This document shows positions 1 through 10,922 of a stretch of DNA of 64,000 nt, one piece after another. Made by a program: the position numbers and the translations under genes. The number at the start of each line of letters is the position of its first letter. Positions within the stretch are counted from its first letter, which is position 1. Origin of the DNA: Hygrocybe punicea (Eukaryota > Basidiomycota > Agaricomycetes > Agaricales > Hygrophoraceae); assembly GCA_963556145.1 (NCBI GenBank), contig OY744469.1, forward strand, positions 4,436,767-4,500,766. Direction: 5' to 3'. The notes beneath the pieces were generated by a model that searched no databases, was not told where the DNA came from, and was given only the letters and a program-made list of their open reading frames with translations.

Positions 1-972
1 CTGCCAAGGTCAGTCTGTCATTGTGTGCATATATGTCGCTAATCTGTAAGATAGGTCCATGCCGAGCAGATGTGACACATTTGGAAAGGTTGTTTAGCAA
101 GAACTCAGCATGATATTGCATCTGATGGCAGTCACATTGAAGCATGGCACAAGGGCTGGAACTCACTGCAACGATCATTCACGAGCAGACTTGAAGTCTT
201 CTGTGCATTGGGCCACAACTTTGTATTGCATCACAACATCCACATTGCAACGTCTCGCAAGGATTTGACACCATTCATCCGGTCTACATTTGGTTCCCAT
301 CACATTCACCTGTGTGGTTATGTCACAGCATTATGGAATCGACTAGCAAGTGAGAAAAATGCACCATCCAACCTGAAGTTGTTGCCCAAATTGCCCATGG
401 TTGCAAGCAATGAAAAATTTGGGCTAGTTGCTTCAAAGCATGCAGAAACATTTGGTGGACTGTTTGAAGTTGATGAACAAGATACCGAGTCTGGAGAACT
501 TCTAATTGATGAAGAACCAGATCCCAGCAGCCTAAAATCACTTGGGATCAACCCAAAACTATGCCTCGTTCCACTGGAGATGGGAGTGAACATCAGATCA
601 GCCAATGTAGGTCCTCTTGCTGCATCCAAGAAACACACTAACCACAATGAAGGCCGAGAACCACACAGGTCCTCACTTTAGTGAATCAGTTGCTGTGGAA
701 GTCATCAGTTCCATTGCAAGTACTGAACAAGTGGAGACTCCTACCCAAATAGATGCTATAGAACACCACCAGGGTCATGTCAGCAAGGCTGAGTTGCCCA
801 TGAAGTGAACACTAAATGATCTGTCCAAGGAGTTGCCTGCTGTCAAGAAACCCCACACTAATGCATTGGAACCCGAGGGTGACTCACCAGTACAGGTATG
901 TGATCACAGAACTAGTGGTGACAGCTGTATCTAAATTCTCTTAGATGCCTATCTAGAAGAGGATTGATGAGT
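1..972 (+). pseudogene. Decayed Agaricomycete repeat-family gene, piece 1 of 3
   Basis: The reading frame through roughly 120-800 encodes a segment with the motif DGSHIEAWHKGWNSLQRSF, followed by STFGSHHIHL and an acidic stretch. I recognise this layout from a very abundant Agaricomycete gene family of unknown function (from memory, large proteins annotated with DUF6729 or 3'-5' exonuclease-like domains). The frame has no clear start and runs in from the window edge. It degenerates after about 800. It is cut by the pogo element at 974, and its continuation appears at 10923-11752 and 12736-13041. Family membership is moderately sure; the function is unknown. Confidence 0.55.
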
Positions 973-1230
973 ACAGTCAAGTATGACCTTTTGGGCTGAC
1001 GAAATATAAAATAGTCTCGGATTAATTACACAAAGGTTTAGCACAGATTCTTAGGAAGCCAATCGTGTACTTAGGACTAATGTTAAGTTTCTGTCATACT
1101 TTGAGGCTAATCAGTGCATGCATGAGGTATATTAAGTCAGATCAGTGGAAAAGCTTGTTATCGGAGCAAGATGGCCATTTGGGCTGTGACAAAATCACAC
1201 CGCTAAGTACCGGTTATGTACATCCGGTAT

Positions 1231-2863
1231 CTAATCATCGTCATCCATCACTTCGTCGTCGCTGTCGTCTTCGTTGTCATTGCCCTCTCCCTCGCCGTCT
1301 GCTTGCTTCTTTGGCCTCTCCGGCAGAGTCTCCGGCTCATAGTCTTGCTTCCACTTTGGTTTCTGCCAAGCTGGTCGTCTTCTTTCAATCTTGGCAACAT
1401 TCTTCTCCACCTCCCATTCAATCACTGCTGCCTCGTATTCCATCTTTTTTTCCTTGTTCCGGTCTCGGATGGTATCACACTCTTTTTTCCACAGTGCCAA
1501 TGCTGCTGCATGATTTAGTGTTGCCACGACTATAGTTGGTCACTTTTCTTTTCTCTGCTCTACTGCCTTCAATAAAATACATAAAAATATAAAGAAAATT
1601 TCGAGGGGTAGCCTCTACATAGGTCTTGAGTTAGTACACTTAAACCTTTCTGTAATATGTAACCCATCATTGGATAAGTGACCAACTATGGTTTTTAGTC
1701 GCGACTAAAAACCATAGTTGGTCACTTATCCAATGATGGGTTACATATTACAGAAAGGTTTAAGTGTACTAACTCAAGACCTATGTAGAGGCTACCCCTC
1801 GAAATTTTCTTTATATTTTTATGTATTTTATTGAAGGCAGTAGAGCAGAGAAAAGAAAAGTGACCAACTATAGTCGTGGCAACACTAGCATGATTTGCTC
1901 GTTGATGTTTCCTTTGTTCCACAGCCTCGGTCTCCTCTTGCCGTTTACATTCGTCTTCTTCACAAAAGGCATAAAAATCGTCGCCTGAAAAGAACTTTGC
2001 CTTCCCATCACCCATCAACCGCTTTTTACCTTTCTTCCTCCTCTTCTCCTCTCCTGCCTGTAATTGTCCCTGCACGCGTGTTGCGTAGATATTTGCCAAC
2101 ACCACACCAGCCTGCATGCCCACTAATGCTTCTTTTCTTGCAGCGTCCCTTGCCTCCGACTCGACCAATGCATCACGGAGATCTTTTTTGTGGGCTGTCC
2201 GAAGTGGTGCGGCAAGCAGATCGGCATAGCGTGATGGTTTAGGAGGTGAGATTTGTGTTGGTTTGAATGCAGGTGGTGCCGCTGCTGATTTGATTGGAGA
2301 GGGTGATGTGAGGAATGCTGCAGATGTTGACGCAAGTCCATCAACAGCTGACCGCATGAAGAATGGCGTTGTTAAAGGTCCAGGTAAGTTGTCTGTTGAT
2401 TCCGTCGAATCCCTTGATGAAGTAGTATTGTGATAGTCCATATAATCAATTACCATCTCAGACATCCGTCTAATCGGGCTTGACTGCTGGATGGGGACAG
2501 TTGTTCGTGTTGATGTCGTCAAACTGGGTGCCATCATTGCTGGAGTCACCACATCGGGGTTGAATGGAACCACACCTGTTTTGCGAAATGCGGCTTTGAT
2601 GTTGTCTGGTGTAAGTGTCTTCTGATGTGCCTCTGCGTAAACGGCTAAAAAATTGGTCTTGTCCACAGTATGACCCCTTTGCTCCCACTCATCCCGTACT
2701 TGACTCCAATTCCGTTTCATAGGTGAAAATATTACCACGTCAAGCCCTTGGTACACATGAGTACTGTGTGATGGATATCCGATGACTTCAATTTTGTTCG
2801 CTCTTGCATACTGCAGGAATTCTCGTGTATGATGTGAATTATGGCCGTCAACCAGGAGTAAAC
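1231..2863 (-). pseudogene. pogo-like transposase, C-terminal half (split)
   Basis: This is the continuation of the transposase that begins at 10673. From about 2863 leftwards the frame reads LLVDGHNSHHT (second catalytic Asp) and GYPSHSTHVYQGLD (third catalytic Asp), with 35 residues between the two Asp, the DD35D spacing of pogo/Fot1 DDE_1 transposases. A Ser/Thr/Pro-rich linker and a Lys/Glu-rich tail ending in an Asp run follow. The frame is interrupted at residues NHA by the palindromic element at 1516-1887 and resumes at 1515 with NHAAALALWKKE, ending about 1231. Apart from the insertions I see no stop, so the gene was probably intact until recently. Confidence 0.85.
1516..1887. mobile_element. 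Palindromic hAT-type MITE (372 bp)
   Basis: By eye the whole element is a perfect inverted repeat of two 186-bp arms meeting at 1701/1702 (centre TTTTAGTCGCGACTAAAA). Its ends read TAGTGTTGCCACGAC. An 8-bp target duplication GCATGATT flanks it (1508-1515 and 1888-1895), and TAG-type ends with an 8-bp duplication are hAT hallmarks. Each arm also carries TAGTTGGTCACTT near the outer end and its complement near the centre, so the element looks like a head-to-head fusion of two smaller MITEs. It has no coding capacity and lies inside the pogo transposase gene. Confidence 0.9.
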
Positions 2864-3061
2864 CCCAGTGAAAAGTCCGAAGGTTTAGAAAGATTTATGC
2901 TGTGTAACATAGGTTAAGATCCATCTGTCGTATTTGAAACTAGATCTGCACTCCTGCACGATACTTAACATGTAAAATAGTTTTAATATGAATGTCAATT
3001 CGAGCGCCAAAGGTTTCAATAGTGTACAATAGTTCTGACATCCCATGTAGTATTCCCCGTA

Positions 3062-3200
3062 CGTTCCCCGTCCATTCCATCCGTTCCCGTTCCCATTCCC
3101 GTTCCCATTCCCGTTCCCATTCCTGTCCCCGTTCCCATTCCCATTCCCATCCCTGTTCCTGTTCCCTGTCCTGCTCCCCACTCCCCAGTAAACGCTCTCC
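3062..3200. repeat. Minisatellite, CCATTCCCGTTC-type units
   Basis: Short degenerate tandem units of CCATTCCCGTTC and variants fill this stretch near the left end of the Tnp2 element. The complementary strand is G-rich (GGGAAC/GGGAAT). No gene function is seen. Confidence 0.8.
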
Positions 3201-3236
3201 CCGTTCCCTATCCTGCGCTGCCTTCGGGACTCTCGC

Positions 3237-5372
3237 CTAGCCGCCTGTCACTGCCCTTACGGCCGCTAGTGCTTTGCTCTTCGCATCCTTGATATTTTTC
3301 TTTGCTTTGATGCTTTCCTCGTTGTAATGCTGTAATATGAAAAGATAAGATTGAAGAATAGTAATACGTATATGACCACCTACATTTCTCGTTGCATCGT
3401 CAACATTTTGCCAAATTTCTTCAAATTCTTGCCTCGTCACACGGTGGGTCTTGCAATAATCGATGGCGAACAGGTTCCTGTGATCGAATCTGGTAGCCAT
3501 CGATTAGCAGTCATCAGAGAACCACATACCTCGGCGTTGCTGCTTGTGTTGGAAGCATGATAGGTCCCTTCTTCACAGACGCCTTTGCTTTGCCTTTGTT
3601 CACTTCTGCCGGTGATGGCTTGGGGACATCGGTGGAAGACAGTGGTGTTGCCACCTCTTCATGTGCAGATGCACTTCAAATCAAACCGGTAAAATGTTGG
3701 CGCTAGCGCATGAGGTTAGTGTGCACAACTTACAGTGGATCCAGCAAAAAGGTTGCCGAGGACGCCCCGCTACGATTTTGGGTACCGGTTCCGGAATCGC
3801 GAGGCAATCGCACTGGTTCATGTCAAAGGTAAATACGTAATGGAGAAACTTGGCCACCTACTGTTATTTTCTTGAGGGCGATGTACGATAGGCCCAGATG
3901 TCATTTGCAAGTCTTTGGCCTGGACTTGGGGCACAACTAATTCCGGTAAGGCAGCCAACGGTTCTGCAGAAGTGGACGCAACAGGAATAGAATCCTTGAC
4001 TATTGACAAGATGATCGGAGAGATTGGTAGAGTAGAGTCGGGCTTTGTGTTGGCGTCAGGAGTCTTTTCGCGTGGTTTAGGTAACATTGGCACATTAAAC
4101 TTCTTGTTTTTCTTCGCAGGTGGTATGGGATCCATCGATAAACGTTTCTGAGGGAGGTGCATATAGTCATTTTCATCGTGATCGGCTGCGTTGTCGGTTT
4201 GCACATCCAAGTCCTTTTCTATCTTAGGCAACCTGTTGCCGCTACCGCCCAAGACGTGCTTGCGGTACCAGCCAGAATAATTCACTGTTGCGAGGTGATC
4301 AGCCTTCCAATGATTTTCGCAATACTGTAGTTCAGGGACCCGCTTATACATCTCCATGCGATAAAAGTTTCGTGTTGTCACGCTGCTTTTCCCCCAGGTT
4401 GTTGGTGCCATGTTACGGTCATGGAGTTCTGCCCATATTTCTCTCGTTACACTTGTGATCTCCGAAACACGAAAGCCGTTGACGGTGAGTCCATTGATGT
4501 CTTCTACAAAGCCAAATGAGACATTTTCCCCCGCTGCTATTCGAGTTTTGCCACGTAAACCCATCTTGTTGTGTATTTCCGTAGTTTCCTGATCCTTTGA
4601 TCCAACCCAATCTTGCTTTCGCCAGAACCGAATCTTGGGGTAGTTTTGTTGCAGTAATGGCATCAAGAGACCGTGACCATCTGGCTTGGCGAAGGAAGTC
4701 AGCGAAGCGTCACGTCCAAAGCCAGTAAAAGTATCTGTCCCCAGGCCTGGATGAATGGTATTGGTAAGTGCTTGGAAAGCCTCTCTATTGTGTACTAGTT
4801 AGCAGTTGCGAGTAATGAAAAAGGAAACATACCGGGAGATGTCCAACTGCGATTGCAAACACACATTTTCATAAAATATTTTGCGATAGCCATTATTCCG
4901 GAGAAGAGTTTCATGATCAAGGTTTTCGACTGCAAAGGACTGCGAGGAGTAATGGGAATGAGGTGGCTGGATCTGCGTGCATCAACACATTTGTATGAAA
5001 TTGTGAATATATGCGTACGGTTTGTGACACAAATGAAGAATTCCATGCTTCTGGAAACTGTCTGGTATGATTTGGAGTCATCGGCATGCTTTTACGAGCT
5101 GGAACTTGGCCATAAGCTCCACCGTAGCTTGCGGCAGGCGCAGGGTTAAAGAAATTGTGATCTTGCGAAAAATCTGATGAATGCAAAGGCATGAGCACAG
5201 CTGCTGGCAAATCTGGAGAATCCTCAAGAGAAGAGCTTGAATGATTGTGAGGCATAGGAAAGGCAGTAGTACATAGACAAAGTTGGCGAAGGAGGAGACA
5301 AAGTTGGCGAAGGAGGATACAAAGCTGCGTGACGTCACATAGCTTTGCATCTTTCAGTACACCTACGGTCAT
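3237..5372 (-). CDS. Accessory gene of the Tnp2 element (unknown function)
   Basis: Several minus-strand blocks look like exons of one gene transcribed in the same direction as the transposase. The longest open block is 3818-4666 (282 codons), with a Trp/Tyr-rich N-terminal half (WRKQDWVGSKDQ, WYRKHVLGG) and a Pro/Lys-rich tail containing PPAKKNKKF, which resembles a nuclear localisation signal. Upstream blocks at about 4830-5372 are Pro/Ser-rich and end in a charged segment (LRNNGYRKIFYENV). The last exons at 3237-3500 read VTRQEFEEIWQNVD and end KALAAVRAVTGG. A short 21-bp tandem repeat lies at about 5275-5325. Exon joins are only partly clear. A second, probably DNA-binding protein is typical for two-gene DNA transposons, but that role is inference. 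Confidence 0.5.
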
Positions 5373-5971
5373 GTCTATACCTGCGGATCATGTCCTTCTT
5401 CTCCACATTGACAATCTAACCAATGACTGGAAGAAATACAGCCTTACATTTGATGTAAAGCATCCTGGGCCAATGGTAAGAATAGCCATCTTCTCTGGGT
5501 CGGGATGGCATGGTACGCTAACTACATTCAGACACTTGTCGTTGCAATCCAGGCTGCTAAGGAATCCAAGGAAGAGGAGTCAGATCCCGTCAAGAAGGAG
5601 ATTGCGGAAGAGGAACTCAGGCCTATCGACAAGGGAGAGGACGTTGTTGGATCTCTGGTTGGGAGTCAGCTCGTTTACGCTCAACCTTCCCTCATACTTC
5701 CGCGCCGCTTTACTCCCGGTTCGAAACAAATATTTCCGCCCATTCACTCTTACAGAATTCGTTCTGTGATGTCTACCTATGGAGATGACGAGGAAGAAAA
5801 TATTTTGCCAACAAAGCGTAAGAGGACTTAGATTTTGCCATGCCTTTTTCATGTTGTTCTGTGTCATGTTTACCCTGTTGTTCCGCCCTGTCATTCTGCC
5901 CTGTTTCTCTGTTGTGCACACTGTTGTAGATGTCTTATCACTGTATCAAAGAAATGGATTGCAAGATTTTA
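5373..5971. other. Inter-gene region of the Tnp2 element
   Basis: This lies between the accessory gene and the 3' end of the transposase. A plus-strand frame at about 5505-5831 encodes an acidic peptide ending STYGDDEEENILPTKRKRT, but there is no supporting splice pattern or recognisable domain. I do not call it as a gene. Confidence 0.3.
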
Positions 5972-8900
5972 TTATGGCTCGTCAATAGTATCCTCCTCAA
6001 CACCGCCTAAGTTTGCTACTTCCAAGCCCAATTTCTCGCCTACAAAAACAAAATTGTCATCATGCGGGAGAGGTGGCATAGCGACGGCAGAACGAATGCT
6101 CTCAACATCAATAACAGTTAACCCATCTATGCCCTGATATCTGCATGACCAGACCGTCTCCATTGAATGGTGGAGTAATCGAATGTTCGGGGGAGAATAG
6201 GTTGACACCAATGCAAGTGTTTTGACCTGGTATTCGATCGTGGCCTGAAAAAAGAACTGCACTTCGCCATAGTTCAAGGTGTCATTCACTGTGAACTAGA
6301 GGATATGACGGTAACGGTATGCCAAACGAACAGAAACATGAATTACGAACCTTGACATTGCGTGACATTCGTACCTGTTCAAGGGACTTTGCCTTCTCCT
6401 TCCAAGCGGAGCGCACAACTTGGCCTGTAGGCAAGCGGAGTCTTGCCCATCGGGACACCCGAGGATTCCATCCAATCAAATCAGCATGTGTGGCTCGGGC
6501 CATATATGCTCGGATTGCAGCACCAGCTGCACCATGCAGTGTTTGCATTGTCTCATCCTTCGCACAAAGAAGAACATAGCCACCCCCAAGGTCCTGTGAG
6601 CCACGAGGATTCCTTTTCTTTGGCTTAAGTCCAGGCACCATCGCTTGCAGTCCATTAGTTTGTGCACGGCGAATACCACGTTGCGTTAGGTTTTCATATG
6701 GCTTTGATGGCTGCTTCATTTCTTCAGTGAGATTGCCGATTGTACGTTCCATCGTCCACTGGGTGTAATAGCATCCTGGTCCGAGGCGAGAAACTTCATG
6801 TGCCAGGTGCAATATGCCATGCAAAGCAGGTCGACAGAAGTGCAGCCGTTCTACTTTCCGTTGACAATAAATCTCCTCAAATTCTCTGACGAAATCGATC
6901 AAGAGGTTGTGTGCTTGTACGAGCTCCTCCTTTTTTATCCTACGCTGATGGAGAAGCCGAATAGCACGGACAAGCTTGCAGTAATTTTGATAGTAAGGGT
7001 CAGGGAGAACACCGTAAAGCAGGCCTGGACCTAGGACGAACATGTATACGAGATATTCCCAAGCTTTATATCCACTGGAAATTCTCTCGGCAGGATTTCG
7101 TGGTGGTACGTCAAACGATCCAGGAAGGTATGGTGTCATCTGGGCAACTGCCACTCCATGTGCCTTCCATACGTCGCCTTGAAGCACAGCCCAGTCCCAA
7201 GTTGATTTATCATCGGGTGCCTTACAAGGAACCAACCCACGCCAAAGATCGAGGTGCAGCTCGCAGATGTTGAACGATGTGAGGTGCATCATATCTTGTC
7301 CAGAACAACGAGGTATTGGTATTGTTCGTTCCGGATGCAAGCCAGTAAAAATACTCGGCTTGACGATGCCAGTCTCCTTGCGACGCTTTTCATATTGTGT
7401 TTTGTTCGGGGAAGCAATGAGGTAGCAGAGATTCTTCTGATACTCATCTAGTGGGCGAACTGGCATGCGGTGAAATGGGTAGTCTTCGTGGTCGCAACCT
7501 TCAAGCACGTAATTGGCTGGTTTGAGATGAGCAGGGTAATATGTACTGTCACCAGGGATGCGACGCCCTCTAATAGGGCAATACAATCGACATGAATAGT
7601 AACCTTGGTGGCCAGCGAGGCCATGAATATGAGTTGCGCCGGGGCCATCCGCAGAACCAAAGATGAAAAAGGGTCGGGATGGGTGGACGGTTTCATCGCC
7701 TGCATCCCAAACAGAAAATCCTTCACGCTGGAGGGCAGAGACGTGGTGGACAGCGGGGAACAGGTATGAATCATATATCTTTGGCGGCAGGGGCCCGGGA
7801 ATGAATCCCCCAGGAAGAACATGAACAGTCTTGTACCTGCTGTCGGGAGCTATGTCCAATATCACCCAGATAAAAATCCAACAGTTTGATGTCTTCTTCT
7901 CGAATAATTGGGCACCATCGAGGGAGAAGAGAAGTGTGGTATCGTGCTCGTTAATCATGCCTTTTGAGAAAGCGGAAAGGTATTCAGATCCTGAAAGAAA
8001 ATCTTCATATTCATCGAGTACACCGCCGTTGATTCCAAGTTCTTCCAAGATTTGACGTGTGCGAACCGATCTGTAGTGCATAGCCTGTGCGTTCTCTTTG
8101 CTGCGCCATAACACTTGTAATTGCGGTCCTAGGGGTATGGTGCAAAATGTTTTCTGAGCGACTTTGATCTCGCCGCGGCTCGCATTGTATTTGATGGGAT
8201 CATAGCGCAGTGTACCACATGCAGGGCAGTGGGTGAGATCAGCATACGGACCAGTGTAGCCGACACAAGAATTGATGCACATGTCGTGCCGGAGAGGTGT
8301 GATCCCAGTGAGCTGAGCAACCTTCCATTTGACACGGTCGAGCGAGAAATAATCACATTCAGGAAAGCGCTCAGAAACTGCCGCTCCAACTGCTGTATAT
8401 ACATCTTCTGAAGCCTTTGTGGTGGCGAGAAATATTCTCAATGCGAAAAGCAAGTCTGGATCGTCGACATCGGGAGGTCCTTGCTCTGGATTCCTAAGTC
8501 GATATACAGTGTCATCATCGAGACCGCCATTCTCTAGCGTCGCTGACTGCACGAGCTTGATGAAAGCGAGAGCGGTCTCCAGGTCTTCCAAATTGGCACT
8601 TTGAAATGTGGGATCGATCTGTGGTTCTGCAGGCGAGGGAGAGTTGCGAGGGGATTCTGCATGTTGGGCATCGGCGAGACTTCCAGGGTCAGGTTCTTCA
8701 TCTTGGGGATTAACCTATGAATTATTTAGGCTCGGGAATGGTACACGTTTGAAAAATGGAGTACTTGCCATTGCGTCGTGAGAGTCCTCTCCTCCTCCTC
8801 CCACCATCTCTGCAACAGGTTTGGGCAACGCAATGTAATCAGCGACCTACGAATTAGTTAGGCGAGGTAATGGTACACATTTGAGAAATGGAGTACTTGC

Positions 8901-9275
8901 CATTGCCATTGCGTTGTCAGTTCCTCTGCCCGCCTCTCCTACGTGAGAGTCCTCTCCTCCTCCTCCCACCATCTCTGCAACAGGTTCCGGCAACGCAACA
9001 TAATCAGCATAAAGATCTTCATCGTCATTCCTATCGTCAGGTACGCCTTCTTCCACAGGAATGTCCTCGTTATCTGACATCTCTTCATCGTGATTGGTAT
9101 CCAAGGGAAGCCCAGGCTCGAGGTCGTGTTGGGCGAGGTAGTCGTCAAGTGCTGAGCGAATGAGATCCCGACGATACTGGGCATGTGCAAAGTACGTTCG
9201 CCTGGAGACACTTTGGCGGCCACCGCAGTACTGAATGCAGTTGCAGTAGTACTCGCGCGCTGTGGATGTCCACAT
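5972..9275 (-). CDS. Tnp2-family transposase (Transposase_21)
   Basis: A multi-exon gene that should encode the transposase mobilising the surrounding element. Exon 1 starts at 9275 and has a Cys-rich N-terminus (EYYCNCIQYCGG, then VSRRTYF), followed by an acidic linker. The main exon (6351-8714) carries family blocks I recognise: FSLDGAQLFEKK, SNCWIFIWVILDIAPD, HVLPGGFIPGPLPPK, ADGPGATHIHGLAGHQG, STWDWAVLQGDVWKAHG and WTMERTIGNLTEEMKQPS. A 55-bp intron (6296-6350) leads to the last exon (5972-6295) with YQVKTLALVSTYS and TVWSCRYQGIDGL, the usual C-terminus. I see no in-frame stop in the main exons, so the protein could be functional. The linker-coding exon is duplicated (8765-8846 and the 3' part of 8897-9275). 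Confidence 0.88.
8722..9013. repeat. Tandem duplication of a transposase intron/exon unit
   Basis: The block with the GAGAGTCCTCTCCTCCTCCT core and the flanking intron with GGTACACRTTTGARAAATGG each occur twice, about 145-165 bp apart (cores at about 8780 and 8944; intron copies at about 8735 and 8870). This duplicates an exon encoding an acidic VAEMVGGGGEDSH segment of the Tnp2 transposase. Confidence 0.75.
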
Positions 9276-9521
9276 AACAGTAGTATTAGCGGGCTAATGC
9301 AAGTCAAAAAAAGTAATGCAAGTCAAAAAAAGCATTGCAACAAGAAAATAGAAATATTTGCCGATGTAAACCGATTTGTGCAATAATTCTTATCTCGAAC
9401 GTAGCGATACAGAGGATTGTTTGTGGTGACTTATCGCACTGATCGATTACATCATTTTCAACTCAATACAAAAATATTTGTCGTAGTTAAACCTTTGTAA
9501 ACCTTCGGACTTCTCACTGGG

Positions 9522-10673
9522 AGTAAACGACGATGACCGTTTGCTTTTGCACGTGTTTCTTTGTCGAAATTTTCAATCCATGCTTTGCCAATTTCACTGT
9601 CGGTATAGCCTTTCTTTGAATACCCCAATCTGGTTTCCAAAGTAAGTTCTCCTTCTTTGACAGATAATATGCAATACTCATGAAGCGTTTAGAGGGTTAT
9701 TTTGCTTCCAGCTCGCCTGGAACCCTTCTCCCTTGAAAATGACTGCAGGGGCTGTTGTCGTACCATCACCACAGATGGTTACAATGACGGTAATGTTCTC
9801 TCTATCACCACTCCTCTGCTGATGCTGAATCTTTTCACCTTTAGCCCCAAACACCCTCTCCTTTTGACCGACACCCTTTTGGAATCCAGATTCATCAGCA
9901 CCATACCGTAGATGAGGTGGTATCACATCATCTCCCCCTTTGCCTTCAATAACCTCTTCTAACATCTCAAAATAGTGTCCCTTCGTCGAAGGATTCACAG
10001 CCCTTGCCCTCGACCGATCCAATGGAGTAGACCAATATGCCCCAATTCTGTCATGGTGGTCTGACGCGAAACGTTTTGTCCATTCTTGTCCAACCCCAGT
10101 GGCTGGGAATGCATCCCCATGACGAGCACCAGCAATTTCATCCACATGTTCCTTGATTTTGCGGTGAGTGGGGGGCAAGCCACGCTGTGCATTGATAATG
10201 ATGTCTTGGATCACAGCCTCTGTTTCTTCATCATTCAGCCAACGCTGTGCTTCATGAGCATCTCTGTGACTTCGCCCTCCTTTGACACGTCGATCTAGAG
10301 TAGATGATGACAACTTTATCACCTTCTTAGTCATGAGAAGGCATTCTGCTTCCACTTGTCTGCAAATTGTCTCTTGAGATTGTGGTTTTGGTGCCTGTTG
10401 TTCCTCCCAATAAATTTTGATTGCTCTTTGCATCCATGTCTCGCGAAGTTGTGCTGTGTCCCTTTTTTTTTGCCTTTCAGATCTTGCACGGCCCACCATA
10501 TTGAGAGGAAAAAATGTTGCGAACAAATTGGGTAATGCGTGACGTGACAATCTAAGCGGCCCAGAGGATTCACCATCATCGTGAATGGCCTTTCTTTTGT
10601 CAACTCCCTTTGAAACCTCTAAAATCTGTTGATATATAACTGGTATAATATCAATATTTGTGTTAGACATCAC
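9522..10673 (-). pseudogene. pogo-like transposase, N-terminal half (split)
   Basis: The start at 10673 (or an internal Met near KRDTAQLRETWMQRA) leads into a helix-turn-helix region (QETICRQVEAECLL, STLDRRVKGG), then a CENP-B-type DNA-binding domain (LNDEETEAVIQDII, QEWTKRFASDHHDR) and the beginning of the DDE_1 catalytic domain. The first catalytic Asp lies in RYGADESGFQKG, and VIVTICGDG and PAVIFKGEGF follow. The frame runs through GYSKKGYTDSEIGKAWIENF to GHRRLL, where the Tnp2 element is inserted. The remainder of the protein is at 1231-2863. No disabling stop is seen in this half. Confidence 0.88.
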
Positions 10674-10922
10674 TCAATGTCAAAATTTCTTTATTTCATT
10701 GTGATCATTCGAAACTTAATTTCATTTCACCCACTTCGTTGCATTTATCAGTGTCTGGTACTAGATCCACTGATCCAAAGTCATTGAGCAACCGGCCACA
10801 TACAGTTCACATATCATATATTAGTCTTACAAAATGTCCAAGACCAAAAGTTGTGATGTTAGCGTGAAAAAGTGATTTAGCCCAAATGGTCATACTAGCC
10901 CAAATGGTCATACTTGACTGTA

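Larger units (their letters stand above)
2864..9521 (-). mobile_element. Tnp2 (Transposase_21) DNA transposon
   Basis: This 6.66-kb element is inserted in the pogo transposase just before its second catalytic Asp. Its ends are inverted repeats CCCAGTGARAAGTCCGAAGG, continuing TTTA with one mismatch over 24 bp and then imperfectly. The flanking direct repeat is AGTAAAC (2857-2863 and 9522-9528), or GGAGTAAAC if the last GG on the right is host sequence. It carries a complete-looking Tnp2 transposase gene (5972-9275) and a second gene (about 3237-5372), both on the minus strand. The family is usually placed with EnSpm/CACTA, but the 7-9 bp duplication is longer than the 3 bp expected. Confidence 0.88.
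974..10920 (-). mobile_element. pogo/Fot1-like DNA transposon, nested
   Basis: The ends are inverted repeats beginning CAGTCAAGTATGACC (974 on +, 10920 on -), followed by TTTGGGCT or ATTTGGGCT. A TA dinucleotide lies directly outside each end (972-973 and 10921-10922), as expected for Tc1/mariner/pogo insertion. The TTTGGGCT motif recurs just inside both ends, twice in tandem on the right. The single transposase gene is on the minus strand: its N-terminal half is at 9522-10673 and its C-terminal half at 1231-2863. Two later insertions (2864-9521 and 1516-1887) interrupt it. Removing them leaves an element of about 2.9 kb. Confidence 0.88.

Noticed and set aside
5078..5350. Repeated CLLLRQL-like peptide as a real gene
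   Set aside because: It arises from a 21-bp tandem repeat at about 5275-5325 and has no further support.
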